From positions 1-64,000 of the forward strand of contig CAJOGI010000001.1 in assembly GCA_905234075.1 (NCBI GenBank): DNA of 64,000 bases, written 5' to 3'. This DNA comes from an uncultured Synergistales bacterium. Lineage in GTDB: Bacteria; Synergistota; Synergistia; Synergistales; Aminobacteriaceae. Below the pieces are notes generated by a model. It was not told the DNA's origin. It did not search any database and saw nothing but the letters and a program-made list of their open reading frames with translations. Positions within the stretch are counted from its first letter, which is position 1. Every line of letters begins with the position of its first letter. Shown here in pieces: positions 49,277 through 57,898 of the stretch. Made by a program: the position numbers and the translations under genes.

Positions 49277-49942
49277 TTGAGACATATAACGGTAAACACT
49301 GGCTTGCGAACAACGAAGGCCAAGCGCGACATCTTTTACAACGCCCTTCAATAAAAATATTCCCTGTTCTTCAAGTGCCGCGATAACTTTCATTCGCTCT
49401 TCTGCTGTCATTCTGTCGGCAGAAATTCCCATTTTCTCAAGCTCTTTTTGAATAGCGTCCGCCGCAACCCCTTCGGACGATGAGTTATATTTTTCCGTAA
49501 TGTCCGCCGCAAATTCCGACGGCGTTTTTTCTGCAATTCCGTTTTCAATGAAATTCATCGGGTGAGCCAGTGCCATAATTTTTTCCGTCGCTTCTCTATA
49601 ACGGCTGTCGTCAAAATTTATGCACAACATTCCGATTAATTTCCCCTCGTGCTTAATGAAAAGCGTGTTCGAGCGCAGCTGTCTGCCCGAAGCTGAAAGC
49701 CCGTAGTCGTTTACTCTGTAGTCTTCATTTTCATAGCCTTTATCTTTTATGACTGACAAAGCTACATTAGTTAAAGGCGCACCAACCTTCCGGCCGCTTA
49801 TGTGTCCGTTCACAATGGCTATGATTGAGTGGTTAGGGTCTGTCAAATCATGAAAGACTATCTCATAATCCGGGCCAAGCACCTGCCCTAAAAATTCCGT
49901 AAGTTTTACATATCCCTGCAATATTTCTGAAGTATCGGCCAT
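49253..49942 (-). CDS. YheO-like PAS/helix-turn-helix transcriptional regulator
   Basis: A 229-residue regulator. Residues ~1-130 form the YheO-type PAS-like sensor (GQVLGPDYEIVFHDLTDP, HSIIAIVNGHISGRKVG, LIGMLCINFDDSRYREA). Residues ~170-225 form the DNA-binding part (MTAEERMKVIAALEEQGIF, LKGVVKDVALGLRCSQASVY). The family includes DauR and YheO. It is the only recognisable DNA-binding regulator in the purine island and so the best candidate for its control, possibly at the 36131 palindrome (inference). Its 3' end overlaps the YqeC-MocA gene by 24 bases tail to tail. TCAGAAAGGAG precedes ATG. Confidence 0.87.
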   Translation of the reverse strand: MADTSEILQGYVKLTEFLGQVLGPDYEIVFHDLTDPNHSIIAIVNGHISGRKVGAPLTNVALSVIKDKGYENEDYRVNDYGLSASGRQLRSNTLFIKHEGKLIGMLCINFDDSRYREATEKIMALAHPMNFIENGIAEKTPSEFAADITEKYNSSSEGVAADAIQKELEKMGISADRMTAEERMKVIAALEEQGIFLLKGVVKDVALGLRCSQASVYRYMSQLKIGGVV

Positions 49943-50008
49943 ATGTGCTCCTTTCTGAGAGTTATTTTTTATAATAATAATAATTTATCGAAATTTTTTT
50001 GTCAAAAA

Positions 50009-51121
50009 TCAGTCCGTAATATCTATATCGGGCAGAATCTGCACCGTATAATCAGGATATAAATCTTTAATCTCATGAATTAGTACGTTGAGAGCCTCTC
50101 TTTGCGACACGTCGAAACTGAGAACAACATCAAATCTTATTGTCTTATTTTCGAGATAAAAGCCGTGAATCTGCAACGCCCATTCGTGAGCCAAAACGGT
50201 TTTCTGAATTTCCTCGCGCATTTTCGCCGCAAGTTCGTTCTTTGTGTTATATGAATAAACGCTCACGCCTGCCAAGACAACGCCCGTTTCTTTATAAATG
50301 CGTCTTTGAAGTTTTCGTGTGAGTAAATCAACTTCGTCAACTGTCATAACATCAGGTAATTCAAGATGAACGGCTCCATAGCTTTTATTAGGCCCGTAGT
50401 CGAATAAAACTAAGTCATAAGCTCCTCTGACTTCCGGTTCCTGAGTCAAAATGGATTTTATTTTTTTGCTCACTTCAGCGTCCGTCCTGTGTCCTATTAA
50501 ATCATTGAGAGTTTCTCTCATCATTTCAAAACTCGCTTTAATAATGGCTATGGATATGACGACACCGACATAAGCCTCTAAAGATATTCCCGAAATCAAA
50601 AATATAATTGCTGAGGCCAAGACCGAAGCCGATAATACAGCGTCAAAAGAAGCGTCATAGCCTGAAGCGATTAGAGCTCCTGAATTTGCTTTTTCTCCCT
50701 GCGTCTTAACGTATTTTCCTAAAATTAATTTAACCACAATCGCAACGGCGATAATCAATAAGTCAATAAAATTATAATTTGCAGTTTCAGGAAAAATTAT
50801 TTTTTCTATTGACTCTACAAGTGAAGTTATGCCGGCGTAAAAGACAATAGCCGCAACGATCATTGAGCTTATATATTCAACTCTTCCGTGTCCTAGCGGG
50901 TGATCCTTGTCGGCGCGTCTTGCGCCTAATTTAGCTCCGATTATCGTTATTATTGAAGACATAGCGTCAGAGAGATTATTAACCGCGTCAAGCACTATGG
51001 CTATTGAATTTGACATCAGCCCTATAACCGCCTTAAAGCCTGCGAGCAGGACATTAGTAATAATTCCTATAATGCTTGTTCTTACTATTATTTTGCTTCT
51101 ATCGTTTTCAAGTTGCTTCAA
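50009..51121 (-). CDS. cation diffusion facilitator metal transporter
   Basis: A 370-residue CDF antiporter with six N-terminal helices and a cytoplasmic C-terminal domain. Metal-site motifs: DAVNNLSDAMSSIITII in the second helix region, HPLGHGRVEYISSM in the next loop, and GYDASFDAVLSASVL in helix five. The C-terminal dimer domain (AYDLVLFDYGPNKSYGAVH) is present, with an extra ~70-residue extension. Exports Zn, Fe or Mn. Start is TTG at 51121, overlapping the guanine deaminase stop (TTGA) with GGAG ten bases upstream, so the two are coupled. Confidence 0.9.
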   Translation of the reverse strand: MKQLENDRSKIIVRTSIIGIITNVLLAGFKAVIGLMSNSIAIVLDAVNNLSDAMSSIITIIGAKLGARRADKDHPLGHGRVEYISSMIVAAIVFYAGITSLVESIEKIIFPETANYNFIDLLIIAVAIVVKLILGKYVKTQGEKANSGALIASGYDASFDAVLSASVLASAIIFLISGISLEAYVGVVISIAIIKASFEMMRETLNDLIGHRTDAEVSKKIKSILTQEPEVRGAYDLVLFDYGPNKSYGAVHLELPDVMTVDEVDLLTRKLQRRIYKETGVVLAGVSVYSYNTKNELAAKMREEIQKTVLAHEWALQIHGFYLENKTIRFDVVLSFDVSQREALNVLIHEIKDLYPDYTVQILPDIDITD

Positions 51122-52383
51122 AATATTTTTTCTCCTTTAACATATTTTGCCGTAAGTTTTACGTTCTCGTCAGCAAGATAAATGCTTTGCTCAAGTCTCT
51201 CAAGTAAATGTTCGCGCCTCACTCCTGAATTTCTTTCGGGCAGTACGATAACATCAGCTTCATAGCCGGGCAGAAAACTTCCGACAGAGCCGAAAAATTT
51301 TCCTCCGCCCATCGTCGCCATATAAAACGCTTCTGAAAAAGTTAAGGGCTTCTGTTCGTTGTTAATAAAACGCCAGCGCAGCTTTGAAACTCCTACAGTG
51401 TCGGCAATGGCTCTGAACATTGAAAGAGTCGCCCCTGCGGCCAAGTCAGTTCCGAGACCGACATTAATTCCGCGTAATAAAAATCTTTTCACGGGGGCCA
51501 CGCCGCTGGCTAAATTCATGTTAGACTGCGGACAGTGGGCGATAAAAGCTTTTCGCTCTGCCATTAACTCAAATTCATCATCTTTTAAGAATACGCAGTG
51601 AGCCATTATAGTTTTTTCGTCAAGAAGTCCTGCCCTGTCGTAAGTGTCGGCGTAATTTTTGCTGTCGGGGCAAAGTTCCCGAACCCACTCAACTTCGGAA
51701 GGGTTTTCGCTCAAATGCGACTGCACGGGAAGATTATATTTTTTCTTCAATTCTCCCAAGCCCTTCATTAATTTATCAGAGCATGACGGAGTAAATCTCG
51801 GCGTTAAAATCGGACGGGTGCGCTTGTAATTTTTTGACTCGTTTATAAAAATTTCAGTGTCCTTCAACGATTGCTCCGTAGTCTCCGTGAGATATTCAGG
51901 AGAATTTCTGTCCATGTTGACTTTTCCAACGTAAGTTATAAGTCCTGACGCTTCTAATTTCTCCATTAATATTTTTGTAGCGGGGACGTGAATCGAGCTG
52001 AAAATTACGGCACGTGTCGTCGGACTTGCTGTCAACGCTTCCGTGAAAGATTTATAAACCTGCTCGGCGTATTCAAGATCTTTATATTCTTTTTCTTCGG
52101 GGAATGTGTAAGTATTCAGCCAGTCGAGCAATTCTAAATCCATTCCAAGCCCCCTGAACGGGAACTGCGGCGCATGGACGTGTAAATCGATCATGCCTGG
52201 CATTATTAAATCTTCGCCGTAATCTTTAATTTCAATGCCCGAAAATTTTTCCGGCAGAGTCTCAAAAACTCCGGCGACCTTCCCTTCCGAAATGACAAGA
52301 TAACTTTTTTCGTGCGCTTTAATATTTTTGCTGTCGGTGCTGTAGAAAATATTTCCCTTCAACGCAAATGTTTTCTGCTTCAT
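51118..52383 (-). CDS. guaD: guanine deaminase
   Basis: A 422-residue zinc amidohydrolase that converts guanine to xanthine, feeding the purine pathway. The GuaD-specific PQFPFRGLGMDLELLDWLN and the metal site (MIDLHVHAPQF, VQSHLSENPSEVEW, MAHCVFLKD, GLGTDLAAGATLSM) are present. I start at 52383 (MKQKTFAL), seven bases after AAGGAG. An in-frame ATG at 52470 would add 29 residues that look like a signal or membrane anchor (LAVFLIVFVFETIFIY, then EGAAD), with a poorer ribosome site. Translationally coupled to the CDF gene; diverges from the xdhABC operon. Confidence 0.93.
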   Translation of the reverse strand: MKQKTFALKGNIFYSTDSKNIKAHEKSYLVISEGKVAGVFETLPEKFSGIEIKDYGEDLIMPGMIDLHVHAPQFPFRGLGMDLELLDWLNTYTFPEEKEYKDLEYAEQVYKSFTEALTASPTTRAVIFSSIHVPATKILMEKLEASGLITYVGKVNMDRNSPEYLTETTEQSLKDTEIFINESKNYKRTRPILTPRFTPSCSDKLMKGLGELKKKYNLPVQSHLSENPSEVEWVRELCPDSKNYADTYDRAGLLDEKTIMAHCVFLKDDEFELMAERKAFIAHCPQSNMNLASGVAPVKRFLLRGINVGLGTDLAAGATLSMFRAIADTVGVSKLRWRFINNEQKPLTFSEAFYMATMGGGKFFGSVGSFLPGYEADVIVLPERNSGVRREHLLERLEQSIYLADENVKLTAKYVKGEKIF

Positions 52384-52575
52384 GTCCGCTGCTCCTTCAT
52401 AAATAAATATAGTCTCAAAAACGAAAACGATTAAAAAAACAGCAAGTGAGCGAGAAATTTTTTTAATCATGTTCTTAGCTCTGCCTTTTCCTAAAAATTA
52501 ATTAATGTTGGAATTTTCTTTAATTAATTATAGCGCAAAATTTCAATAAAAATTTTTTATCAAAATAAAAATTTT

Positions 52576-52586
52576 TATGCTAAAAT
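52576..52586 (+). promoter_or_regulatory. extended -10 promoter TATGCTAAAAT of the permease-xdhABC operon
   Basis: TGn-TAAAAT extended -10 box 53 bases before the permease ATG, identical over 11 bases to the one before the NuoL-like gene. No clear -35. Confidence 0.5.
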
Positions 52587-52638
52587 AAATCAACTTCAAA
52601 TAGATTATTCAAAAATTTTTTTCAGGAGGGGAACGTTT

Positions 52639-53991
52639 ATGTCAGAAAGTTCTTCTAATCGCGTGAGTGTTGATAATATTTATCAGCTTAACGGCAGAGT
52701 ACCTTTAGACAAGGCCATACCGTTCGGACTTCAGCATGTTCTTGCAATGTTCGTTGCAAACCTCGCACCCATTACAATCATCGCAGGGGCAGCAGGACTA
52801 TCGCCGGAACAAACAGGAATGTTGTTACAAAACGCTATGTTTGTTGCAGGAATAGCGACGCTTGTTCAGCTCTACCCGATTATTCTGCCGGGCACGGGGC
52901 TTCGCATCGGAGCTCGTCTTCCTATTGTAATGGGAGTAAGTTTCACGTTCGTTACGATTTTATGCTCGGTCGCCGTAAATTTCGGCTATCCTGCTGTAAT
53001 CGGAGCGGTTTTGGTCGGCGGACTTTTTGAAGGAATTTTAGGACTGTTCGCAAAATATCTTGCTAAATTTATCAAGCCCATTGTTGCTGCCTCAGTTGTT
53101 ACCGCTATAGGAATGTCATTGTTCACTGTCGGAGCGCGTTCGTTCGGAGGCGGTTATGCTGAAGACTTCGGCTCGGCTACAAATCTTTTCATCGGAACGT
53201 TTACGCTCATTGTGTGCCTTGTTTGGTCGGCTGTAATGAAGGGATATTTGAAACAGCTTTCAGTTTTAGCCGGATTAATCGCAGGCTATATCGTTTCAAT
53301 TTTCTTGGGCAAGGTTGATTTAAGCGGAATTTTGAACGGCGGAGCCGTCTCGCTTCCTCACTTCATGATGTTCAAACCTGAATTTCATTTAGGCGCGATT
53401 ATTTCAGTGTGCATTATATTTTTAGTATCAGCGGCTGAGACAATAGGCGACACTTCCGCGATGACAATCGGAGGACTTGGAAGAAAAATAACAGATGATG
53501 AAATTTCCGGCTCTCTTGCGTGCGACGGCTTTGCTTCGGCGTTCTCTTCGTTCTTCGGCTGCTCGCCCGTTACGTCATTCTCACAGAACGTCGGATTAAT
53601 CGCCATGACCAAAGTTGTAAACAGATTTACAATAATGACGGGAGCTATTTGCATGGTTTTGGGCGGCTTAGTTCCTGTAGTAGGAAATTTCTTTGCGTCA
53701 TTGCCTCAAGCTGTTCTCGGCGGCTGTACGATTATGATGTTCGGACAGATTTTATTATCAGGTATGCAGATGATTGCGGACTGCGGCTTTAATCATAGAA
53801 ACATGACGATTGCTTCACTTTCATTGGCAGTAGGTGTCGGCTTCACGGCATCGACAGAGATTGAAATTTGGAAAATATTTCCTCAGCTTGTGAAAGATGT
53901 TTTCGGAGCTAATGTTGTTGCAGTCGTTTTCGTTGTGGCTATGCTTTTAAGCTACGTTCTCCCTGCAGATATGGAGATTAAAACAAAATGA
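52639..53991 (+). CDS. NCS2 family xanthine/purine permease
   Basis: A 450-residue membrane symporter with about 14 helices, homologous to the permease at 41091. Signatures: PFGLQHVLAMFVANLAP, SAAETIGDTSAMTIGGLG and QNVGLIAMTKVVNR. Bacterial relatives carry xanthine, urate or uracil; the location directly before xdhABC argues for xanthine or hypoxanthine. Stop and xdhA start overlap by four bases (ATGA), so it is the first gene of that operon. GGAGGGG precedes ATG. Confidence 0.92.
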   Translation: MSESSSNRVSVDNIYQLNGRVPLDKAIPFGLQHVLAMFVANLAPITIIAGAAGLSPEQTGMLLQNAMFVAGIATLVQLYPIILPGTGLRIGARLPIVMGVSFTFVTILCSVAVNFGYPAVIGAVLVGGLFEGILGLFAKYLAKFIKPIVAASVVTAIGMSLFTVGARSFGGGYAEDFGSATNLFIGTFTLIVCLVWSAVMKGYLKQLSVLAGLIAGYIVSIFLGKVDLSGILNGGAVSLPHFMMFKPEFHLGAIISVCIIFLVSAAETIGDTSAMTIGGLGRKITDDEISGSLACDGFASAFSSFFGCSPVTSFSQNVGLIAMTKVVNRFTIMTGAICMVLGGLVPVVGNFFASLPQAVLGGCTIMMFGQILLSGMQMIADCGFNHRNMTIASLSLAVGVGFTASTEIEIWKIFPQLVKDVFGANVVAVVFVVAMLLSYVLPADMEIKTK

Positions 53992-56270
53992 TAGTAGGAA
54001 AAAGTTATGCCCGAGTCGATGCCTACGACAAGGCTTCAGGACGAACTAAATACACTGAAGATCTTTGCGACAGGCACGCGCTCGTAGCAAAAATCAAACA
54101 CTCTAACGTTGCTCATGCTATTGTTAAGTCTGTTGATATTTCCGAAGCCGAAAAAGTTCCGGGAGTTGTTAAAGTTTTAACATGCTTTGACGCTCCAGAC
54201 TGCCTTTTTCCGACCGCCGGGCACCCTTGGTCAACTGAAGAAAGCCATCAGGATATTTGCGACAGAAACGTTTTAACGAAGCATGTAAGATATTACGGCG
54301 ACGATGTTGCAGCAGTTATAGCTGAAGACGATATTGCCGCCAACAGAGCAATTAAATTAATCAAGGTTGAGTATGAAGTTCTGCCTTTTGTTCTTGATGC
54401 TCAAGAAGCAATGAAGGACGGCGCACCGCAGCTTCACGAGAAATATAAAAACAACGTCCTCGCTCATACGCAAATTAAAAAAGGAAACTACGAAGAAGCA
54501 ATAAAAGAGCCGGGATTAATTAAAGTCGAGGGCTGGTACGAGACACCGACTGTACAGCATTGCCACATAGAGAACGCAATATGCTACGCTTGGGAAGACA
54601 ACGGAAGAATTTACGTAACTGCTTCGACACAAATTCCGCATATAACAAAACGCTGCATAGCTCAGGCATTGGGCGTTGAATGGGGAAAAATCCGTCTTTT
54701 TAAGCCCTACATCGGCGGAGGCTTCGGAAATAAACAGGACGCTTTGTACGAGCCTTTATGCGCTTGGCTTACGACACAGGTCGGCGGAAGATTGGTAAAA
54801 TTAGACTGCCAGCGCGAAGAAACTTTTGCAAACAACAGAGTCCGCCACGCAATACGCTATCATATTATTTCATGGCTCAGAGATGACGGAACATTGGCGG
54901 CGCGTAAAGTTGAATGTTTCTCTAATCAGGGAGCTTACGCAAGTCATGGACATTCAATCTGCGCAAAGGGCTTGGGCTCGTTCAATCAGCTTTATCCCTG
55001 CGAAAATTTTGAGGGCGACGGCTGGACGATTTTTACAAATAGGCAGGTTGCCGGAGCTATGAGGGGCTACGGAATGCCACAGGCTGTCTTTGCAGTCGAA
55101 GCACACACCGAAGATATTTGCACAAAATTAAATCTTGATCCCATTGAGTACCGCCGCAAAACTGTAATGCCTGTTGGATATGTTGACGCATTTTCTAAAA
55201 ACGAACTTTATTCCGATACCTTCAATCAGTGCCTCGACAAGGGAATTAAATACATCGACTTTGAACGCAAAAGAAAAGAATACGCTAATCAAACCGGCGA
55301 TGTGCGTCGCGGAATCGGCGTGTCGCTCTTATGGTATAACACTGCTGTGTGGCCTATCGCGCTTGAAACTTCATCGTGTCGAATGGTCATGAACCAAGAC
55401 GGCTCAATCCAAGTTCAGGTTGGGGAAACTGAAATCGGTCAGGGAGCTGATACGGCATATACACAAATGGCCGCAGAGACTTTAGGATTACCGTTCGAGA
55501 AAGTTCACGTTGTATCGTGCCAAGATACGGACGTTACTCCTTTTGGAACGGGTGCTTATGCTTCGCGGCAGACTTACACGGCAGGAATGGGAGTTCGCGG
55601 CTGTGCAGAGGCTTTCAAGCAGCATATTCTCGAGGTTGCATATAGATATACAAGAATGCAGCCTTATTTGATGGACATCAAAGACGGAAACATAGTCCGC
55701 ACAACCGACGGAAGAGTTTTAATGACGCTTGGCGAGCTTGCTACTAAGACGCTGTATGACCGCGAACACAACGAACATTTAACAATGGAAAAGACAACGC
55801 AGATTAAGTCTAACGCTTATTCGTTCGGCTGCTGCTTCGCTGAGGTCGAGGTCGATATTCCGATGTGCCAAGTAAAATTATTGAACATCATCAACGTTCA
55901 CGACGCAGGTATTTTAATTAACCCGGCACTTGCTGAAGCTCAAGTTCACGGCGGAATGAGCATGGGCATCGGCTTCGCTCTTTCAGAAAAAATGCTCTAT
56001 GACGAGAAAACAGGCAAGCTATTAAACGGAAATTTGTTGGACTACAAATTATCAACGATGATGGATCACCCTCACTTAGAGGCGCAGTTTGTTGAGAACG
56101 CAGAGCCCACGAGCGCATACGGCACAAAAGGACTCGGCGAGCCTCCTGTCTGCCCGGTGTCTTCAGCAATCCGCAACGCGATATTAAACGCAACCGGCGT
56201 AGCTTTCAACGAGCTTCCTATCCGGCCTCACCTGATGTACGAAAAATTTTCGCAGGCCGGATTATTTTAA
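53988..56270 (+). CDS. xdhA: xanthine dehydrogenase molybdenum-binding subunit
   Basis: A 760-residue large subunit of a three-part molybdenum hydroxylase. Domain I starts ARVDAYDKASGRTKYTEDL. Molybdopterin-binding motifs are IGGGFGNKQDALYEPL, GAMRGYGMPQAVFAVE, VGETEIGQGADTAYTQM and the catalytic Glu in GTKGLGEPPVCP. It is close to E. coli XdhA (HIENAICYAW region). Oxidises hypoxanthine/xanthine-type purines with water, passing electrons to the XdhC Fe-S and XdhB FAD subunits encoded next. Start overlaps the permease stop. Confidence 0.95.
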   Translation: MIVGKSYARVDAYDKASGRTKYTEDLCDRHALVAKIKHSNVAHAIVKSVDISEAEKVPGVVKVLTCFDAPDCLFPTAGHPWSTEESHQDICDRNVLTKHVRYYGDDVAAVIAEDDIAANRAIKLIKVEYEVLPFVLDAQEAMKDGAPQLHEKYKNNVLAHTQIKKGNYEEAIKEPGLIKVEGWYETPTVQHCHIENAICYAWEDNGRIYVTASTQIPHITKRCIAQALGVEWGKIRLFKPYIGGGFGNKQDALYEPLCAWLTTQVGGRLVKLDCQREETFANNRVRHAIRYHIISWLRDDGTLAARKVECFSNQGAYASHGHSICAKGLGSFNQLYPCENFEGDGWTIFTNRQVAGAMRGYGMPQAVFAVEAHTEDICTKLNLDPIEYRRKTVMPVGYVDAFSKNELYSDTFNQCLDKGIKYIDFERKRKEYANQTGDVRRGIGVSLLWYNTAVWPIALETSSCRMVMNQDGSIQVQVGETEIGQGADTAYTQMAAETLGLPFEKVHVVSCQDTDVTPFGTGAYASRQTYTAGMGVRGCAEAFKQHILEVAYRYTRMQPYLMDIKDGNIVRTTDGRVLMTLGELATKTLYDREHNEHLTMEKTTQIKSNAYSFGCCFAEVEVDIPMCQVKLLNIINVHDAGILINPALAEAQVHGGMSMGIGFALSEKMLYDEKTGKLLNGNLLDYKLSTMMDHPHLEAQFVENAEPTSAYGTKGLGEPPVCPVSSAIRNAILNATGVAFNELPIRPHLMYEKFSQAGLF

Positions 56271-56285
56271 GGAGGTGGATTTGTA

Positions 56286-57167
56286 ATGTATGACGTTGAA
56301 GCGATTTACGAAGCAAAAACAGTGGCGGAGGCAATTAAACTCCGTCAGGAACACCCGAAGGCCGTAATCATAGCGGGAGGTTCTGACGTTTTAATAAAAA
56401 TCCGCGAGGGCAAATTGGCAGGCTGTGAGCTTATCAGTATTTACGGAGTTGATGAAATTCGCGGCGTAAAACTGGAAGATGACGGAACATTGAGAATAGG
56501 CTCGTTGACTTCTTTCTCTCACATAACAAAAAATGAATTAATCCAAAAATATATTAACGTTCTTGGTGAAGCAGTTGACAAAGTCGGAGGCCCTCAAATC
56601 CGCGCAATTGGAACAATCGGAGGAAATACCTGCAACGGCGTAACGTCGGCGGACTCCGCTTCCACTTTAATGGCATGGGACGCGATCATCGAATTGACCG
56701 GCCCTGAAGGAGTGCGGAGAGTTCCAATCGAAAAATTTTATCTAGGTGCAGGAAAAGTTGACATACACGAGGGAGAAATTCAGACGGGCGTTTTAATTCC
56801 AAAAACATCGTATGAAAATTGCAAAGGCCATTATATTAAATACGGAATGAGGAACGCAATGGAAATTGCTACGACAGGCTGTTCGGTGAATGTCAGATTA
56901 TCGCCCGATAAAAAAATCGTGGAGCGTTTACGAATTGGCTACGGCGTTGCGGCTCCTGTACCAATCAGAGCGCACAAGACCGAAGAAAAATTTAACAGCG
57001 CACCCGTATCAATGCAGACTGCAGAAGGAATTTCAAAAGCAGTCCTAGAAGATGTAAATCCGCGTGACAGCTGGCGAGCTTCAAAGGATATGAGGCTTCA
57101 TTTATGTTCGGAAATGGCAAAACGTGCATTTATTGAGGCTGTTCGTTTGTGCGGAGGTGAGATTTAA
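56286..57167 (+). CDS. xdhB: xanthine dehydrogenase FAD-binding subunit
   Basis: A 293-residue FAD subunit. The FAD-binding stretch is AVIIAGGSDVLIKIREGKL; RAIGTIGGNTCNGVTSAD and the KCO-type C-terminal domain (RNAMEIATTGCSVNVRL) follow. It passes electrons from the Fe-S clusters to NAD or a ferredoxin-like acceptor. GGAGG lies ten bases before the ATG; stop and the next start overlap by one base. Confidence 0.95.
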   Translation: MYDVEAIYEAKTVAEAIKLRQEHPKAVIIAGGSDVLIKIREGKLAGCELISIYGVDEIRGVKLEDDGTLRIGSLTSFSHITKNELIQKYINVLGEAVDKVGGPQIRAIGTIGGNTCNGVTSADSASTLMAWDAIIELTGPEGVRRVPIEKFYLGAGKVDIHEGEIQTGVLIPKTSYENCKGHYIKYGMRNAMEIATTGCSVNVRLSPDKKIVERLRIGYGVAAPVPIRAHKTEEKFNSAPVSMQTAEGISKAVLEDVNPRDSWRASKDMRLHLCSEMAKRAFIEAVRLCGGEI

Positions 57168-57652
57168 TGGCTCAATACAAATTAGTAACATGCACGATTA
57201 ACGGCAAAAAACGCAGTGCAATGGTCGATGTCCGCGCCTCTTTAACGGATATGCTGCGCAACGATTACGGCCTTACATCAGTAAAAAAAGGCTGTGAAGT
57301 CGGCGAGTGCGGGGCTTGCGCTGTAATCATTGACGGCGAGAGCTTTAATTCCTGTATTTATCTTGCAATTTGGGCGGACGGCAAAAATATCACAACGCTT
57401 GAGGGATTAACTCACGAGGACGGAACATTGTCGGATATTCAGCAGGCTTTTGTTGATGAGACGGCTATTCAGTGCGGATTTTGTTCGCCAGGCTTCATGA
57501 TCGAAGCTGAGTCGTTCTTGCAAAACGGAAAGATTTACACTGATGACGAATTGCGAAAATTATTATCCGGCCATCTTTGCCGCTGCACGGGTTACGAAAA
57601 TATCTTGAGGGCAGTCAAAAAAGTCATGCACTCACGCGCAAAAACAGAATAA
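57167..57652 (+). CDS. xdhC: xanthine dehydrogenase 2Fe-2S subunit
   Basis: A 161-residue electron-transfer subunit (the E. coli XdhC, not the XdhC/CoxI maturation factor listed later). The plant-type cluster uses Cys 43, 48, 51 and 63 (KGCEVGECGACAV, NSCIYL); the second cluster lies in IQCGFCSPGFM and HLCRCTGYENIL. Last gene of the permease-xdhABC operon, followed by a long AT-rich terminator. Confidence 0.95.
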   Translation: MAQYKLVTCTINGKKRSAMVDVRASLTDMLRNDYGLTSVKKGCEVGECGACAVIIDGESFNSCIYLAIWADGKNITTLEGLTHEDGTLSDIQQAFVDETAIQCGFCSPGFMIEAESFLQNGKIYTDDELRKLLSGHLCRCTGYENILRAVKKVMHSRAKTE

Positions 57653-57665
57653 GCAAAAAAATTTT

Positions 57666-57713
57666 AATGTCATTAAGTTCGATGTCTCTCAAAAAACTTA
57701 ATGACATTTTTTT
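57666..57713. terminator. long AT-rich terminator after xdhABC
   Basis: AATGTCATTAAGTT (57666-57679) and AACTTAATGACATT (57695-57708) form a perfect 14-bp stem with a 15-base loop, followed by TTTTT. The opposite strand ends in AAAATTTTTTT, so it may work both ways. Confidence 0.85.
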
Positions 57714-57834
57714 ATTAAGTGCTTAAAAAAAATTTTTGATTCTATTTTTGAAAATGTCTTCGTAAAAAATTATGTTTGCGGAAAAGTTTTGAAATTTTTG
57801 TAGGTGTAAAAGTAGTTGCAAAAAAACATTTTAT

Positions 57835-57862
57835 TTGCTTTCTGGATTTATGCTAGTATTAT
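57835..57862 (+). promoter_or_regulatory. promoter of the molybdenum cofactor/transport operon
   Basis: TTGCTT (57835-57840) and TATTAT (57857-57862) with 16-base spacing, 37 bases before the start codon. The rest of 57714-57834 is AT-rich and I see no riboswitch I can name. Confidence 0.6.
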
Positions 57863-57898
57863 AGCACAAACTTAAATTTTATGATAGGTGAAAATTTT

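Noticed and set aside
52587-52638. Purine riboswitch before the permease-xdhABC operon
   Set aside because: The leader is about 45 bases and lacks the three-way-junction sequence of guanine/adenine riboswitches.
57714-57898. Molybdenum-cofactor riboswitch
   Set aside because: The region is AT-rich without the conserved Moco motif stems I would expect, and the promoter sits only 37 bases before the start.
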